Shown: positions 7,545 through 15,975 of the stretch, in pieces | Position numbering within the stretch: position 1 is the first letter of the stretch | How the letters are laid out: each line of letters starts with the position of its first letter | Assembly: GCA_040381535.1 (NCBI GenBank) | Contig: JBEIHF010000006.1 | Location: 1 to 64,000, forward strand | DNA length: 64,000 nucleotides | Origin: Micavibrio_A sp040381535 | GTDB taxonomy: Bacteria; Pseudomonadota; Alphaproteobacteria; Micavibrionales; Micavibrionaceae | Direction of reading: 5' to 3' | The notes under the pieces: generated by a model | What the model saw: the letters and a program-made list of their open reading frames with translations, nothing else | Told to the model about the DNA's origin: nothing | The model's database searches: none | Program-made: the position numbers and the translations under genes

Positions 7545-8969
7545 ATGGCCATAATCCGCCGCAACCGTCAAACCAAAATCGTCGCCACGTTGGGTCCCGC
7601 ATCGGGCAATCCCGAAATGATGAAAAAGCTTTTCGAAGGCGGCGTGGATGTTTTCCGCATGAACTTCTCCCACGGCACGCATGAGGCGCATCGTAAAAAT
7701 CTCGAAGCCGCCCGCGACCTCGAAAAAGAATTCGGACGCCCCATTGGCATGCTGGCGGATTTGCAAGGTCCCAAAAACCGCATCGGAAAATTCAAGAACG
7801 ATAGAATCGAAGTCGATGCAGGCCACAAAATCAGATTCGATCTGGATGAAACGCTGGGCGATGAAAACCGCGTTTGTCTGCCTCACCCCGAAGTGATCGC
7901 TGCGATGAAAAAAGGCTCCGAAATTTTGCTCGATGACGGCAAGGTCCGTGCGGTTATCAGGGAACAAGGCAAAGATTATCTGATCGCCGAAATCATGACG
8001 GGCTCGAAACTCTCTAATAACAAAGGCTTCAACATTCCGGGCGTGATTATCCCGATGCCGGCGCTCACCGATAAAGACCGCGTGGATCTGGACGCCGCGC
8101 TGGAAATGGGCGCGGACTGGATCGCGCAATCTTTCGTGCAGACTGCCGCCGATGTCGCCGAAACCAAAAAAATTATCAATGGTCGCGCCGCGCTTATGGC
8201 GAAAATTGAAAAACCGTCCGCGCTGGAATTCTTCGCGGAAATTTTGCAGCATTGCGATGGCATCATGCTGGCCCGCGGCGATCTGGGTGTGGAAATTCCG
8301 TCCGAAGATGTGCCGAGCGTTCAAAAACGCATTGTCCGCCAGACGCGCGATGCGGGCAAACCCATCATCGTTGCCACGCAGATGCTGGAATCCATGATCG
8401 ATAATCCGCGTCCGACACGCGCCGAAGCGTCCGATGTCGCGACCGCCGTCTATGACGGTGCCGATGCGGTTATGTTATCGGCCGAAACTGCTGCAGGCAA
8501 ATATCCGCTGGAATCGGTCGCCATCATGGACCGCATTTGCCATGCCACGGAAAATGACGATACCTATCACGCCATCATGCGCTCCAACCATCCGCAAACC
8601 GAAATGGATGCTTCCGATTCCATCACGGTGGCGGCCACCAACGTTGCACGCGACATCCGCGCCGTGTGTATTGCCAACTACACCACATCAGGCTCCACCA
8701 CATGGCGCACTGCGCGCCAACGTCCCCAGGTGCCAATATTATCTTTGACTCAAAATCTCGGCACGGCGCGCAAACTCACGCTCTCTTACGGTGTTCAGCC
8801 CGCGCATATGCCGATCATCAACACCTTCGCCGAAACGGTCGAATGGTCGACGAAAATCGCGAAAGAAAAAGGTTTGGCCAAAGCGGGAGAGCGCATCGTT
8901 TTGACCGCAGGCGTTCCCTTCGGCACACCGGGCTCTACCAATGTTTTACGCATTGCTTGGGTGGAATAA
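7545..8969 (+). CDS. pyk: Pyruvate kinase
   Basis: Converts phosphoenolpyruvate and ADP to pyruvate and ATP, the last step of glycolysis. The 474-residue protein starts MAIIRRNRQTKIVATLGPAS; the frame is open for 48 codons further upstream but the family's conserved N-terminus begins here. Hallmarks are FRMNFSHG, the catalytic block MAKIEKPSALEFF with MLARGDLGVEIP, ATQMLESM and the DGADAVMLSAETAAGKYP segment. The substrate loop reads DLQGPKNRIGKF where most enzymes have GPKIR or GPKLR. The stop codon shares one base with the start of the EF-hand lipoprotein gene. Confidence 0.96.
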   Translation: MAIIRRNRQTKIVATLGPASGNPEMMKKLFEGGVDVFRMNFSHGTHEAHRKNLEAARDLEKEFGRPIGMLADLQGPKNRIGKFKNDRIEVDAGHKIRFDLDETLGDENRVCLPHPEVIAAMKKGSEILLDDGKVRAVIREQGKDYLIAEIMTGSKLSNNKGFNIPGVIIPMPALTDKDRVDLDAALEMGADWIAQSFVQTAADVAETKKIINGRAALMAKIEKPSALEFFAEILQHCDGIMLARGDLGVEIPSEDVPSVQKRIVRQTRDAGKPIIVATQMLESMIDNPRPTRAEASDVATAVYDGADAVMLSAETAAGKYPLESVAIMDRICHATENDDTYHAIMRSNHPQTEMDASDSITVAATNVARDIRAVCIANYTTSGSTTWRTARQRPQVPILSLTQNLGTARKLTLSYGVQPAHMPIINTFAETVEWSTKIAKEKGLAKAGERIVLTAGVPFGTPGSTNVLRIAWVE

Positions 8970-9214
8970 TGAAGCGCGTAATTGTCGCCATAGCTGTTTT
9001 TTTATTGGCGGCTTGCGGCAGTGACAATACGCCGCCGCCCAGAATTTCGCCTGCTTCGGGCGGTGATCCGCGTCCCACAGGAATGACTTACCGTGAATAC
9101 TCTGCCAAACACGGCGATGGCTCTATTGAATCGCAAAAAAGATTCCTGATGATGGACCGCAACAACAACGGCCATCTTTCCGAAGACGAACTCGGCAATT
9201 TTGGGGATTATTGA
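8969..9214 (+). CDS. Small EF-hand lipoprotein
   Basis: An 81-residue protein whose ATG overlaps the pyk stop by one base (TAATG), so it is probably translationally coupled. Residues 1-17 form a lipoprotein signal ending in the lipobox LLAAC (MKRVIVAIAVFLLAAC). Near the C-terminus DRNNNGHLSEDE is a complete EF-hand calcium loop: D, N and N at positions 1, 3 and 5, G at 6, a hydrophobic at 8 and E at 12. It therefore is likely an envelope-anchored calcium-binding protein. Its role and any link to pyruvate kinase are unknown. The last 7 bp overlap the convergent mechanosensitive-channel gene. Confidence 0.8.
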   Translation: MKRVIVAIAVFLLAACGSDNTPPPRISPASGGDPRPTGMTYREYSAKHGDGSIESQKRFLMMDRNNNGHLSEDELGNFGDY

Positions 9215-10860
9215 GCTATAGGCTTCGCGCCCACTTGATCCACGGCGGGAAGGAATGTTTGTGACGGAATCGCACAGTAAATCTTGTTCTCGTTCATGAA
9301 CTCGATGATCTTCAGGAATATCTCGTGCTGCACGCGCAGGTTCTCGTTGAAATCCGAAATCTCAACATAACAAAAGATCTCGAAATTCCATCCATTGTCC
9401 ACGGGGCCGAGAAGGCGGGCGGGGAAGGCCTCTTCCGTGGTGTGCGTGTCTTCTTTCAAGATATCAATGACCTTCTCCTGCAAGGCGCGTATTTGGGTGG
9501 CGGTGGTGTCGTAACGTAGAATGAAACGCTCTTGCATCAGGAAACGGTTGCGGCGCGCGAGGTTTTCGATTCTCTCGTTAGAAAGATCGCCGTTGGGTAT
9601 TGTAACAACACTTTTTTCCACGGTGCGGATGCGGGTGGAGCGCATGCCGATATCCTCGACCGTGCCCGTCATGCCGCCGATCTTGCAGGTATCGCCGATA
9701 TGGAACGGGCGGTCGATGATAATGGCTAGCGAGCCAATAAAATTCTCCAGCGTCTTTTGCGCGCCAAGCGCCAGCGCTATACCGCCGATACCCAGTGCGG
9801 CCAGACCAGCAGTGACATCCACGCCGAGATTGTCGAGAATGATAAAGGCGATGACCGTGCCAAAGATGACTTTGACGATGCGGCGGAAAAAGAAAAGAAT
9901 GGATGAATAGCCGAAGAATCTGCCTTGCGAATTGATCTTCTTTTGAACCAGTTCGGCACCGAAATCCACAAGGCGCCAAGCCAAGAGCGCGATTGCCGTC
10001 CATGAGACAATAACATTCAATTGCGAAGCGTATTGACGCACGATGACGGAAAGATCAAGCCAGAGGCACGAAAGCGCGAACACCCACACGGCTGCGTAAA
10101 GGCTGACTGGCACGCGCACGGTTTCAAGAAAATGGACGCCTGTTCCTGCGATTTTCTTCTGACAGAAATTCTTCATGAAGCCGAGCAGTGTCAGAATAAG
10201 GAACCAGCACGATATATAGGACAAAAGCATCAAAGCCAGCGCAGCGACCCAGTGGCCCACCGGCGCACCGAAGAATTTCGTTTGCGTCAGGGAATCCGGA
10301 AGCACTTTGTTGATAAGCGGTTCTGTGTCTGCCACATCGGCGAAGAGTGTATCGACCTTATTCAGCGTGTCTTCGGAGATAAGCCAGACGAAACTGCCGT
10401 TGGTGATTTTGGCGTGTATCGCGTGGATCTGCAGCTTTTGATCCTTGGCATGCAGTTCGCCGACAATATCCTTGTCGGCGGAAAGTTTGTCTTCACCTTC
10501 CTTGCCACCCTCTTGATCGGAGAGCATGGCCGAAGGGTAGAACCAACCGCCTTTGTCGAGTGAATCTAGGAAAGTTTTGGCGAGCGCCTTACCGTGTGCC
10601 ACGCGTTTGGAAGCCGGCACGTCGGAGAGTTGAAGATATTGCGCCGCCTTTTCAAAATCCTCTTTCATGATGGCGTCGATGAAGCCGGTTACAAGTCCGC
10701 GCGGGGAATTGCGGCCCAGAGGGTCTACAGGAACGGCAGGGGCTTCGGTTGCGGCATCACCGCCCCCCGTTACTTCTCTTAAAAGCACCTTCTCTACGCC
10801 CGCAAAGGCGGGAGAGGTTAGAAGAAAAGCAGCCAGTAAAATCGTATAAATAATGCGCAT
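9208..10860 (-). CDS. MscS-family mechanosensitive ion channel with long periplasmic N-terminus
   Basis: About 550 residues from ATG 10860 (a GTG two codons earlier is possible). A Sec signal (MRIIYTILLAAFLLTSPAFA) is followed by a roughly 170-residue periplasmic region, then several membrane helices. The MscS core follows: the glycine-alanine pore helix LAALGIGGIALALGAQKTLE, the beta domain with DRPFHIGD and VEDIGMRSTRIRT, and TIPNGDLSN. Such channels release solutes on osmotic downshock. The N-terminal region with EDFEKAAQYLQLSD may be a sensor. The 3' end overlaps the convergent EF-hand lipoprotein gene by 7 bp. Confidence 0.9.
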   Translation of the reverse strand: MRIIYTILLAAFLLTSPAFAGVEKVLLREVTGGGDAATEAPAVPVDPLGRNSPRGLVTGFIDAIMKEDFEKAAQYLQLSDVPASKRVAHGKALAKTFLDSLDKGGWFYPSAMLSDQEGGKEGEDKLSADKDIVGELHAKDQKLQIHAIHAKITNGSFVWLISEDTLNKVDTLFADVADTEPLINKVLPDSLTQTKFFGAPVGHWVAALALMLLSYISCWFLILTLLGFMKNFCQKKIAGTGVHFLETVRVPVSLYAAVWVFALSCLWLDLSVIVRQYASQLNVIVSWTAIALLAWRLVDFGAELVQKKINSQGRFFGYSSILFFFRRIVKVIFGTVIAFIILDNLGVDVTAGLAALGIGGIALALGAQKTLENFIGSLAIIIDRPFHIGDTCKIGGMTGTVEDIGMRSTRIRTVEKSVVTIPNGDLSNERIENLARRNRFLMQERFILRYDTTATQIRALQEKVIDILKEDTHTTEEAFPARLLGPVDNGWNFEIFCYVEISDFNENLRVQHEIFLKIIEFMNENKIYCAIPSQTFLPAVDQVGAKPIAQ

Positions 10861-11070
10861 GGTCACTATGCAGCCCGCTGGTTTAATGAGGCAATCCTAG
10901 ACCAACGCGCAAAAAAGAAAAAGCGTTCGTCGGCCTGAAATTACAAGGGCCGTACGATTATTGTCGTAAAATGGTTTAATTATGGCGTAGCAGGAGCGGG
11001 GGATAGGCCCTGCGGGGATTTCAGGAACAATCCGAGCGATCTTATTTCTCCCGCATATCCGATAAATTTT

Positions 11071-11616
11071 TCATTGCGGGAGAGCGCCTCTGATTTCACG
11101 TTCGGTCATCATGCTCACATTGCTCAGTTCTTTGTGGTCACGTTGTGTCGTTTCGCGGCCGACATTTTCTAGCAAGCGGAATTCGTCGGGTGTTAAGCAC
11201 AACGCATAAATATGATTGGCAGAACGGGCCCAGTTTTTTTGCCGCTCGTTAAAACGATCGGGATTGTAATTATAATGGTACGACCACCGCTTATCAGAAG
11301 CGCTTTGTTTTTCCATTTCTGTTTGCTTGCGCTTCAGAAGACTCAAGGCACGGTCCTGCAGTTCGCTGATGGGCATCATGCGCCCTTCTTCGATCCCTTT
11401 CATCGTGTCATGGCCGACAAGTTCCTCGCGCAATTCACGAAACAAGGTTTGCAAAGGCGTTTCATTGTTTTCGCCCACCCCGCCAAGCAGTCGTAGTCCT
11501 TTTTTGTTTTTCAAAGCTTCTTTACGGGAAGGAACTGCAAAGAGAAAGCGCCGCTCTCCGTCCGGAAAATCGGCATGAATGATGCCGAGCGCGCTGTCGT
11601 GTTGGCGTGGTGCCAC
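11071..11616 (-). CDS. Nudix-hydrolase-like protein
   Basis: The 181-residue product contains GVGENNETPLQTLFRELREE, which fits the Nudix box G-x5-E-x7-REUxEE; the glycine that normally follows EE is displaced (EELVG). Nudix enzymes cleave nucleoside diphosphates linked to another group; the substrate here cannot be told. The start is uncertain: GTG at 11616 has no clear ribosome site, and residues encoded just upstream in frame (TALLRTAYDL) also look protein-like but reach a stop before any usual start codon. A strong promoter lies directly upstream. Confidence 0.65.
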   Translation of the reverse strand: MAPRQHDSALGIIHADFPDGERRFLFAVPSRKEALKNKKGLRLLGGVGENNETPLQTLFRELREELVGHDTMKGIEEGRMMPISELQDRALSLLKRKQTEMEKQSASDKRWSYHYNYNPDRFNERQKNWARSANHIYALCLTPDEFRLLENVGRETTQRDHKELSNVSMMTEREIRGALPQ

Positions 11617-11674
11617 AAGGTCGTAAGCGGTTCTGAGCAGTGCTGTAAATATAAGTATTAATACCCTTCAGAGC

Positions 11675-11703
11675 ATTATAAAACTTATGAAAATTTCTGG
11701 CAA
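11675..11703 (-). promoter_or_regulatory. Sigma-70-type promoter for the Nudix gene
   Basis: Minus strand TTGCCA (11698-11703), exactly 17 bp, TATAAT (11675-11680). It lies just past the stop of the upstream C93 gene and predicts a transcript start near 11668, about 50 nt ahead of the GTG. Confidence 0.65.
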
Positions 11704-11707
11704 GAAA

Positions 11708-12673
11708 TTAGCGTGAAGCCGCGGCAACAACTGTAACGTTGCCTTTGGGCTTCGTGTGCAACCACCAGCCTTCGCGGTTGATCGAGAAGATCGGCTTATA
11801 GTGCGATACGCGCTCAACGGGTGTAACCGATTTGATCTGGTTGTCTAGAAGCATCGGGCCGTTGTCCGTGTATACGATTAAAATGGCGTGCGGAATGTTT
11901 TTCTGCATGTCCTGCAATATCAGGATACGCATGCGTTCTTCGGGAATACCGAGCGCGCGCAAGGCCACATATTTCGTGATGGCAAAATCTTCGCAGTCTC
12001 CTCCGTTTTTGACGAATTCCATCGGCGTCGCCCAATAATCGGATTTGCCGTAGATGTTGGAATCGCTGATGTAGGAAATGCGGTTCACCACATTGTTCAC
12101 GCCTTCGACCATTTGATTCATCGGCATGCCGCGCAGGAATTCGATCTGCGATTTGAAATGGTCCATCGTCTCGCTGCCGCTTGCCGTGTTCAGGGCCGCG
12201 TCAAAACGAGAGAACATGTCCGTCCATTTGGTGAACGCCGTCAGAGAGGACGATTGTTTTTCGGTGGAACCGAACAATTTCGGATAGGCACTCAGCGGCG
12301 CATAGGCTGCAGCCTGCTGGAATGCCACGCGGGCCGGAACATCTTTGATGCTCGCGGCCTTCGCGGATTTGGATCCGCCCGCCATCCCGGCAAACGAGAT
12401 GAAAACAGTCAGGGCTGCCATGGTAAGGCGAAGCGCGAACTGCTCAATCAGCGTGTGGCGTATAACGTTGCGGTCCACAAGTCTTTGATCGACAAGAATG
12501 CGACCGAGTGTTTTGCCGGAAGACTTGCTGGAAACCAATGCTTTTTGAAGATCGGAATGAGAAAGGAGCCCGTCGAGAACCAAAAGCTCCCCGAGACGGT
12601 TTTTATGCAGGCGTATTTTCAGACCCGAAAGGATACCTTTATACGCTTTGTTCTCGTGGTTAGATTGCCCCAC
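11708..12673 (-). CDS. MshEN-like domain fused to a LapG-like transglutaminase/cysteine protease (C93)
   Basis: The 321-residue protein (GTG start) has three parts. Residues 26-78 form two 24-residue motifs with a 5-residue spacer: RLGELLVLDGLLSHSDLQKA to S49, then TLGRILVDQRLVDRNVIRHT to Q78. This matches the tandem motif RLGxxLVxxGLIxxxxLxxxLxxQ of the c-di-GMP-binding MshEN (GspE N-terminal) domain. A membrane segment follows (about 81-100). Residues 110-321 are a bacterial transglutaminase-like cysteine protease with the triad C227 (GGDCEDF), H262 (PHAILIV) and D277 (LLDNQ), as in LapG, which cleaves large surface adhesins. Topology predicts a cytoplasmic sensor and periplasmic protease. 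No lapD or adhesin gene is adjacent. Ligand binding and substrate are inference. Confidence 0.85.
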   Translation of the reverse strand: MGQSNHENKAYKGILSGLKIRLHKNRLGELLVLDGLLSHSDLQKALVSSKSSGKTLGRILVDQRLVDRNVIRHTLIEQFALRLTMAALTVFISFAGMAGGSKSAKAASIKDVPARVAFQQAAAYAPLSAYPKLFGSTEKQSSSLTAFTKWTDMFSRFDAALNTASGSETMDHFKSQIEFLRGMPMNQMVEGVNNVVNRISYISDSNIYGKSDYWATPMEFVKNGGDCEDFAITKYVALRALGIPEERMRILILQDMQKNIPHAILIVYTDNGPMLLDNQIKSVTPVERVSHYKPIFSINREGWWLHTKPKGNVTVVAAASR

Positions 12674-12843
12674 TGAAACTCTTCCCCTAAATACATAGAA
12701 CCCGTTAACACCAGTATTCCCACCTTTCAGTGTCTCCTAAAAAGGTTTACGAAATGCTAATTTGCTTCAAGTAATTGGGAAAAAGCTGGCAAAAGCGGTA
12801 AAAAAAGCCTTAATCTGCTACTGGATTTATAGGATTTTCGTGC

Positions 12844-14319
12844 ATGCAGGAATTAACCAAAACAATAAATGCCATGAAGGGTGTCTCCGTCCTCGTTGTC
12901 GGAGACCTGATGCTGGATCGATTCGTCTATGGCGATGTCGACCGCATCTCCCCCGAAAGCCCCGTTCCTGTTTTGAATGTCACGCATGAAGATGAAATGC
13001 TCGGAGGCGCAGGCAATGTGGTGTCGAACCTTTGCGCGCTGGGTGTTAAATCGACTGTGTTCGCCGTCGTGGGAAATGATGCCAATGCGGAACGCGTGTT
13101 GGAAATAGCCAAAGGCTACGGTGCCGATACAAGCGGCATTATAAAAGACGCATCCCGCCCTACGACTCTCAAGACGCGCTATCTGGCGCGCCATCAACAT
13201 CTGCTGCGTTCCGATTCCGAAAAAACATTTGTCTGTGATGCTACGATAGAAAAGAAAATTGCGGACGGCGTGGTCAAGGCGATCAAATCGGCGAAAGCCG
13301 TCGTCTTGTCCGACTACGGCAAGGGCGTGCTTTCACAAAGCCTAATCCTGCAGATCATCAAACTGGCGCATGAACAAAAAGTGCCTGTACTGGTGGATCC
13401 CAAAGGCAATGATTACCTGCGCTATAAAGGCGCGGATGTAGTGACGCCCAATAGAAAAGAGCTCGCCGAAGCCACTGGTTTTGTGAATCTAAAAGAAGAT
13501 GCGGACATCGTGAAAGCCGCCGAAAAAATCATTCAATCCTGTGACATAAAATGCGTCGTCGCCACTAGATCCGAAGACGGGATGAGTGTTATCGGCGCGG
13601 GCGCGCCACAACATTTGAAAACGAAAGTACGCGAAGTATTCGATGTATCAGGCGCAGGCGACACGGTGATCGCAACATTGGCCGCCGTTCTTGCCACGGG
13701 TGCCGACATCATATTCGCCGCGAAAATTGCCAGTATAGCGGGCGGGATTGCCGTTTCCAAGGTCGGCACCACGCCGGTGCGCACAGAAGAAATTCTGGAA
13801 TCATTAGCTGAATCCTCGCCGCATCTCGCGCCGGTCGCGGACTATGTGAAGGCTATCGAACAATTACGCAAATGGCACGCCAAAGGTTTGAAGGTAGGGC
13901 TTACGAATGGATGCTTTGATATTCTGCACAAAGGTCATGTCACGTATCTCGCACAGGCGCGGGGGGAATGTGATCGTTTGATAGTGGCGCTCAATCACGA
14001 TGTGTCCGTAAAAATCTTGAAAGGTCCGTCGCGTCCCGTGAATGATCAAGATGCGCGCGCGGCTGTAATCGGTGCATTGTCTTCCGTCGATATGGTCGTG
14101 TTTTTCGGCGCGGAAAAGGCGGGGGCGGACAACACGCCTTGCGCGCTGATCGAAAAACTCAAACCCGATATCTATTTCAAAGGCGGCGATTACAAACTCT
14201 CTGACTTGCCCGAAGCCAAGATCGTTCAGGGCTACGGCGGCGAAGTCGTCATTATGGGTTTGCAAAAAGGTTATTCGACCACCGCGATCATCGAAAAATC
14301 CAAAACACCCAGCCGCTAG
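12844..14319 (+). CDS. hldE: Bifunctional heptose-7-phosphate kinase / heptose-1-phosphate adenylyltransferase
   Basis: Makes ADP-heptose for the LPS inner core. The 491-residue length matches the two-domain enzyme. Residues 1 to about 320 are a ribokinase-type kinase: VLVVGDLMLDRFVYGDVDRI, EMLGGAGNVV and the catalytic DVSGAGDTV. The C-terminal cytidylyltransferase-fold domain begins GLTNGCFDILHKGHV and has the usual RPVNDQDARAAV. It shows that the organism makes heptose-containing LPS. It is divergent from the C93 protease gene. No other LPS gene is adjacent. Confidence 0.96.
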   Translation: MQELTKTINAMKGVSVLVVGDLMLDRFVYGDVDRISPESPVPVLNVTHEDEMLGGAGNVVSNLCALGVKSTVFAVVGNDANAERVLEIAKGYGADTSGIIKDASRPTTLKTRYLARHQHLLRSDSEKTFVCDATIEKKIADGVVKAIKSAKAVVLSDYGKGVLSQSLILQIIKLAHEQKVPVLVDPKGNDYLRYKGADVVTPNRKELAEATGFVNLKEDADIVKAAEKIIQSCDIKCVVATRSEDGMSVIGAGAPQHLKTKVREVFDVSGAGDTVIATLAAVLATGADIIFAAKIASIAGGIAVSKVGTTPVRTEEILESLAESSPHLAPVADYVKAIEQLRKWHAKGLKVGLTNGCFDILHKGHVTYLAQARGECDRLIVALNHDVSVKILKGPSRPVNDQDARAAVIGALSSVDMVVFFGAEKAGADNTPCALIEKLKPDIYFKGGDYKLSDLPEAKIVQGYGGEVVIMGLQKGYSTTAIIEKSKTPSR

Positions 14320-14387
14320 CAAATCCACCATTTAGAGGCTGTTTTCAAATTCATACACAAAATATGGTGTGAAGGCTATAAACGGTC

Positions 14388-14421
14388 TTGACAGATATCC
14401 CCTTATTGAGAATAATTCTCA
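14388..14421 (+). promoter_or_regulatory. Promoter overlapped by a perfect 7-1-7 Fur-type box
   Basis: TTGACA (14388-14393), 17 bp, AATAAT (14411-14416) is a strong promoter. The palindrome TGAGAATAATTCTCA (14407-14421) is a perfect 7-1-7 inverted repeat, the classical Fur core (TGATAATNATTATCA type), and covers the -10 box. This is the arrangement expected for iron-dependent repression of the downstream gene. Confidence 0.7.
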
Positions 14422-14491
14422 GTATCAACCAAGGGCATCCACCGCCCGTCCTGTCGTCTTAAATTTCAACGCCTGTCCCAAGGGGGTGCCC

Positions 14492-14704
14492 ATGTTGCAC
14501 GATCTCTATCTGCTGAGCTGTTACTTCGACGGTCCGTCCGCTGTTATGTACGAGGAAGATTTGAAACGCCGCTATGGTCTCAAAGCTGTGAGCGATGCCC
14601 TCAAGCAAGGTTTTATAGAGCTCTATTGTCCGCCTTGCGCCCGCGGCAAATCCACGTTTTTCTGTCGTCTGTCGGAGCGGGGGTTAAGCCAGATCGCGGG
14701 GTAA
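14492..14704 (+). CDS. Small winged-helix-like protein with clustered cysteines, probably iron-regulated
   Basis: The start at 14492 is set by AAGGGGG 7 bp upstream; the product has 70 residues. Helices around 16-28 (AVMYEEDLKRRYG) and 30-45 (LKAVSDALKQGFIELY) and a following hairpin resemble a small winged helix. Cysteines sit at positions 10, 46, 49 and 58: a CPPC pair and a third in the presumed wing (CPPCARGKSTFFC). This layout recalls FeoC-type Fe-S winged-helix proteins but the exact FeoC cysteine pattern is absent and no feoAB is nearby. The promoter carries a perfect Fur box. Function unknown; a metal- or redox-sensing role is inference. Confidence 0.6.
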   Translation: MLHDLYLLSCYFDGPSAVMYEEDLKRRYGLKAVSDALKQGFIELYCPPCARGKSTFFCRLSERGLSQIAG

Positions 14705-14804
14705 GGACAAAACCCAATACGGGCTATACGGTAATCCTCTTCCTTGCTAGACTGGGCGCATCGATTTTCATCCACCCGCCTTCCTCTTACACGGAACCGA
14801 TCCC

Positions 14805-15428
14805 ATGATTTACAACAAATCCATTCTTTCGATTCTGATTCTTTCCGGCAGCGTTATCGCGCTTTCCGCGTGCTCCTCGCCCAATTCGCTGCCACGCGGC
14901 TATGTTTATCACTCCCATGAATACAAATCGCCCAATCCGCCGCAATCCCCGAAATTCACGGAAAAGCAGCGCGCGACGATGGGCCCCGAACAGGCAGACC
15001 AATTCCGCATGGCGGTCTATCAACTGGTGGAAAACCTGACCATCCGCGCAGGCCTGCCGCCCAAAGCCGTTTATGTGTTGAAACCCGAACCGATGACCCC
15101 GTTCTATGCAAACATGGACAATGATCTGCGTGAATCGCTGCGCCATCAGGGTTACAAACTCGCCGACACGCCTGAAGATGCCTATGTTTTTGCATACTCA
15201 GCTGTTGTTGCAAAAATAGATAAAGACAAACCTGCCGATAATATGTCGCCAAACGCGCATCTGATGTTGTTCGTGTTTGATTCCGCGGGCGAAGACGCAA
15301 GACTTCTGACGCAAGAAGAAGGAGATTTCTACATCAAGGGCGCGGAACATCTGAACATTCCGTTCGCCTCTTTCCCTGGCCAATTGATTCCCGAACCTAC
15401 GGGTCCGGGTTCCAAAGGCAACGAGTAA
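14805..15428 (+). CDS. Uncharacterised lipoprotein (207 residues)
   Basis: A lipoprotein signal with lipobox ALSAC (cysteine 23) starts the protein (MIYNKSILSILILSGSVIAL...). The mature part has a proline-rich segment (SPNPPQSPKF) and a soluble domain with repeated alpha/beta character (GYKLADTPEDAYVFAYSAVV). I do not recognise the family. It is followed after 3 bp by a second lipoprotein gene, which looks FlgO-like, so the two are probably co-transcribed and may act together at the outer membrane. Confidence 0.7.
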   Translation: MIYNKSILSILILSGSVIALSACSSPNSLPRGYVYHSHEYKSPNPPQSPKFTEKQRATMGPEQADQFRMAVYQLVENLTIRAGLPPKAVYVLKPEPMTPFYANMDNDLRESLRHQGYKLADTPEDAYVFAYSAVVAKIDKDKPADNMSPNAHLMLFVFDSAGEDARLLTQEEGDFYIKGAEHLNIPFASFPGQLIPEPTGPGSKGNE

Positions 15429-15431
15429 TCG

Positions 15432-15965
15432 ATGCGTAAACTTGCCGCGTCACTGCTGGTATTATCCGTCCTTCTTTTAGGGGGATGCGAAGCGGCGATT
15501 TTGGGCGCGGTCACGCCCAGCATCATCAAACAAGACCGCGTGAATGTCACGAACACATCTTATGCAGCCGTCGATGTGATAGTGCAGCAAGCAGGCAAAC
15601 GTTTCCCTGCAGGCTCCACGCTGTCGGTTGCTGATCTTCAGGAACTCATCGATATGTCTGAAGAAAAACCAACAGCGAACCCCAAGGTCGGCCGCGTGAT
15701 TTCGGGCCAGATGCGCGATCGCTTCGTACAGCTCGGTTATTCCGTCATCGATGACGCAAGCTATACCAACGCCAACGGCATCGGCGAATTGACGGGGACA
15801 TATGAATTTATTTCCAACCGCATGAATGTCGCACTGGCGTTGAAAGACGCCAAATCGGGCAAGATTATCACGACCTATCATTATTCTTTGCCGATGACAT
15901 ATGACATCAAGAAATACATGACCCGCAACGCCAATTCGTTGCCGGCATTCCCGCCCTTATTCTAA
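15432..15965 (+). CDS. FlgO-like outer membrane lipoprotein
   Basis: The 177-residue protein has a lipoprotein signal ending LLGGC (cysteine 19). The mature domain contains VGRVISGQMRDRFVQLGYSV, LTGTYEFISNRMNVALAL and DAKSGKIITTYHYS: the order of segments (paired helices, then a strand with G-T-Y, then a strand ending in a tG-x-I turn) fits the FlgO domain. FlgO proteins stabilise flagellar or other envelope structures in vibrios. No flagellar genes are in this window, so the family call does not prove a motility role. It is the second gene of a two-lipoprotein pair. Confidence 0.6.
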   Translation: MRKLAASLLVLSVLLLGGCEAAILGAVTPSIIKQDRVNVTNTSYAAVDVIVQQAGKRFPAGSTLSVADLQELIDMSEEKPTANPKVGRVISGQMRDRFVQLGYSVIDDASYTNANGIGELTGTYEFISNRMNVALALKDAKSGKIITTYHYSLPMTYDIKKYMTRNANSLPAFPPLF

Positions 15966-15975
15966 TCTTTTGAAA

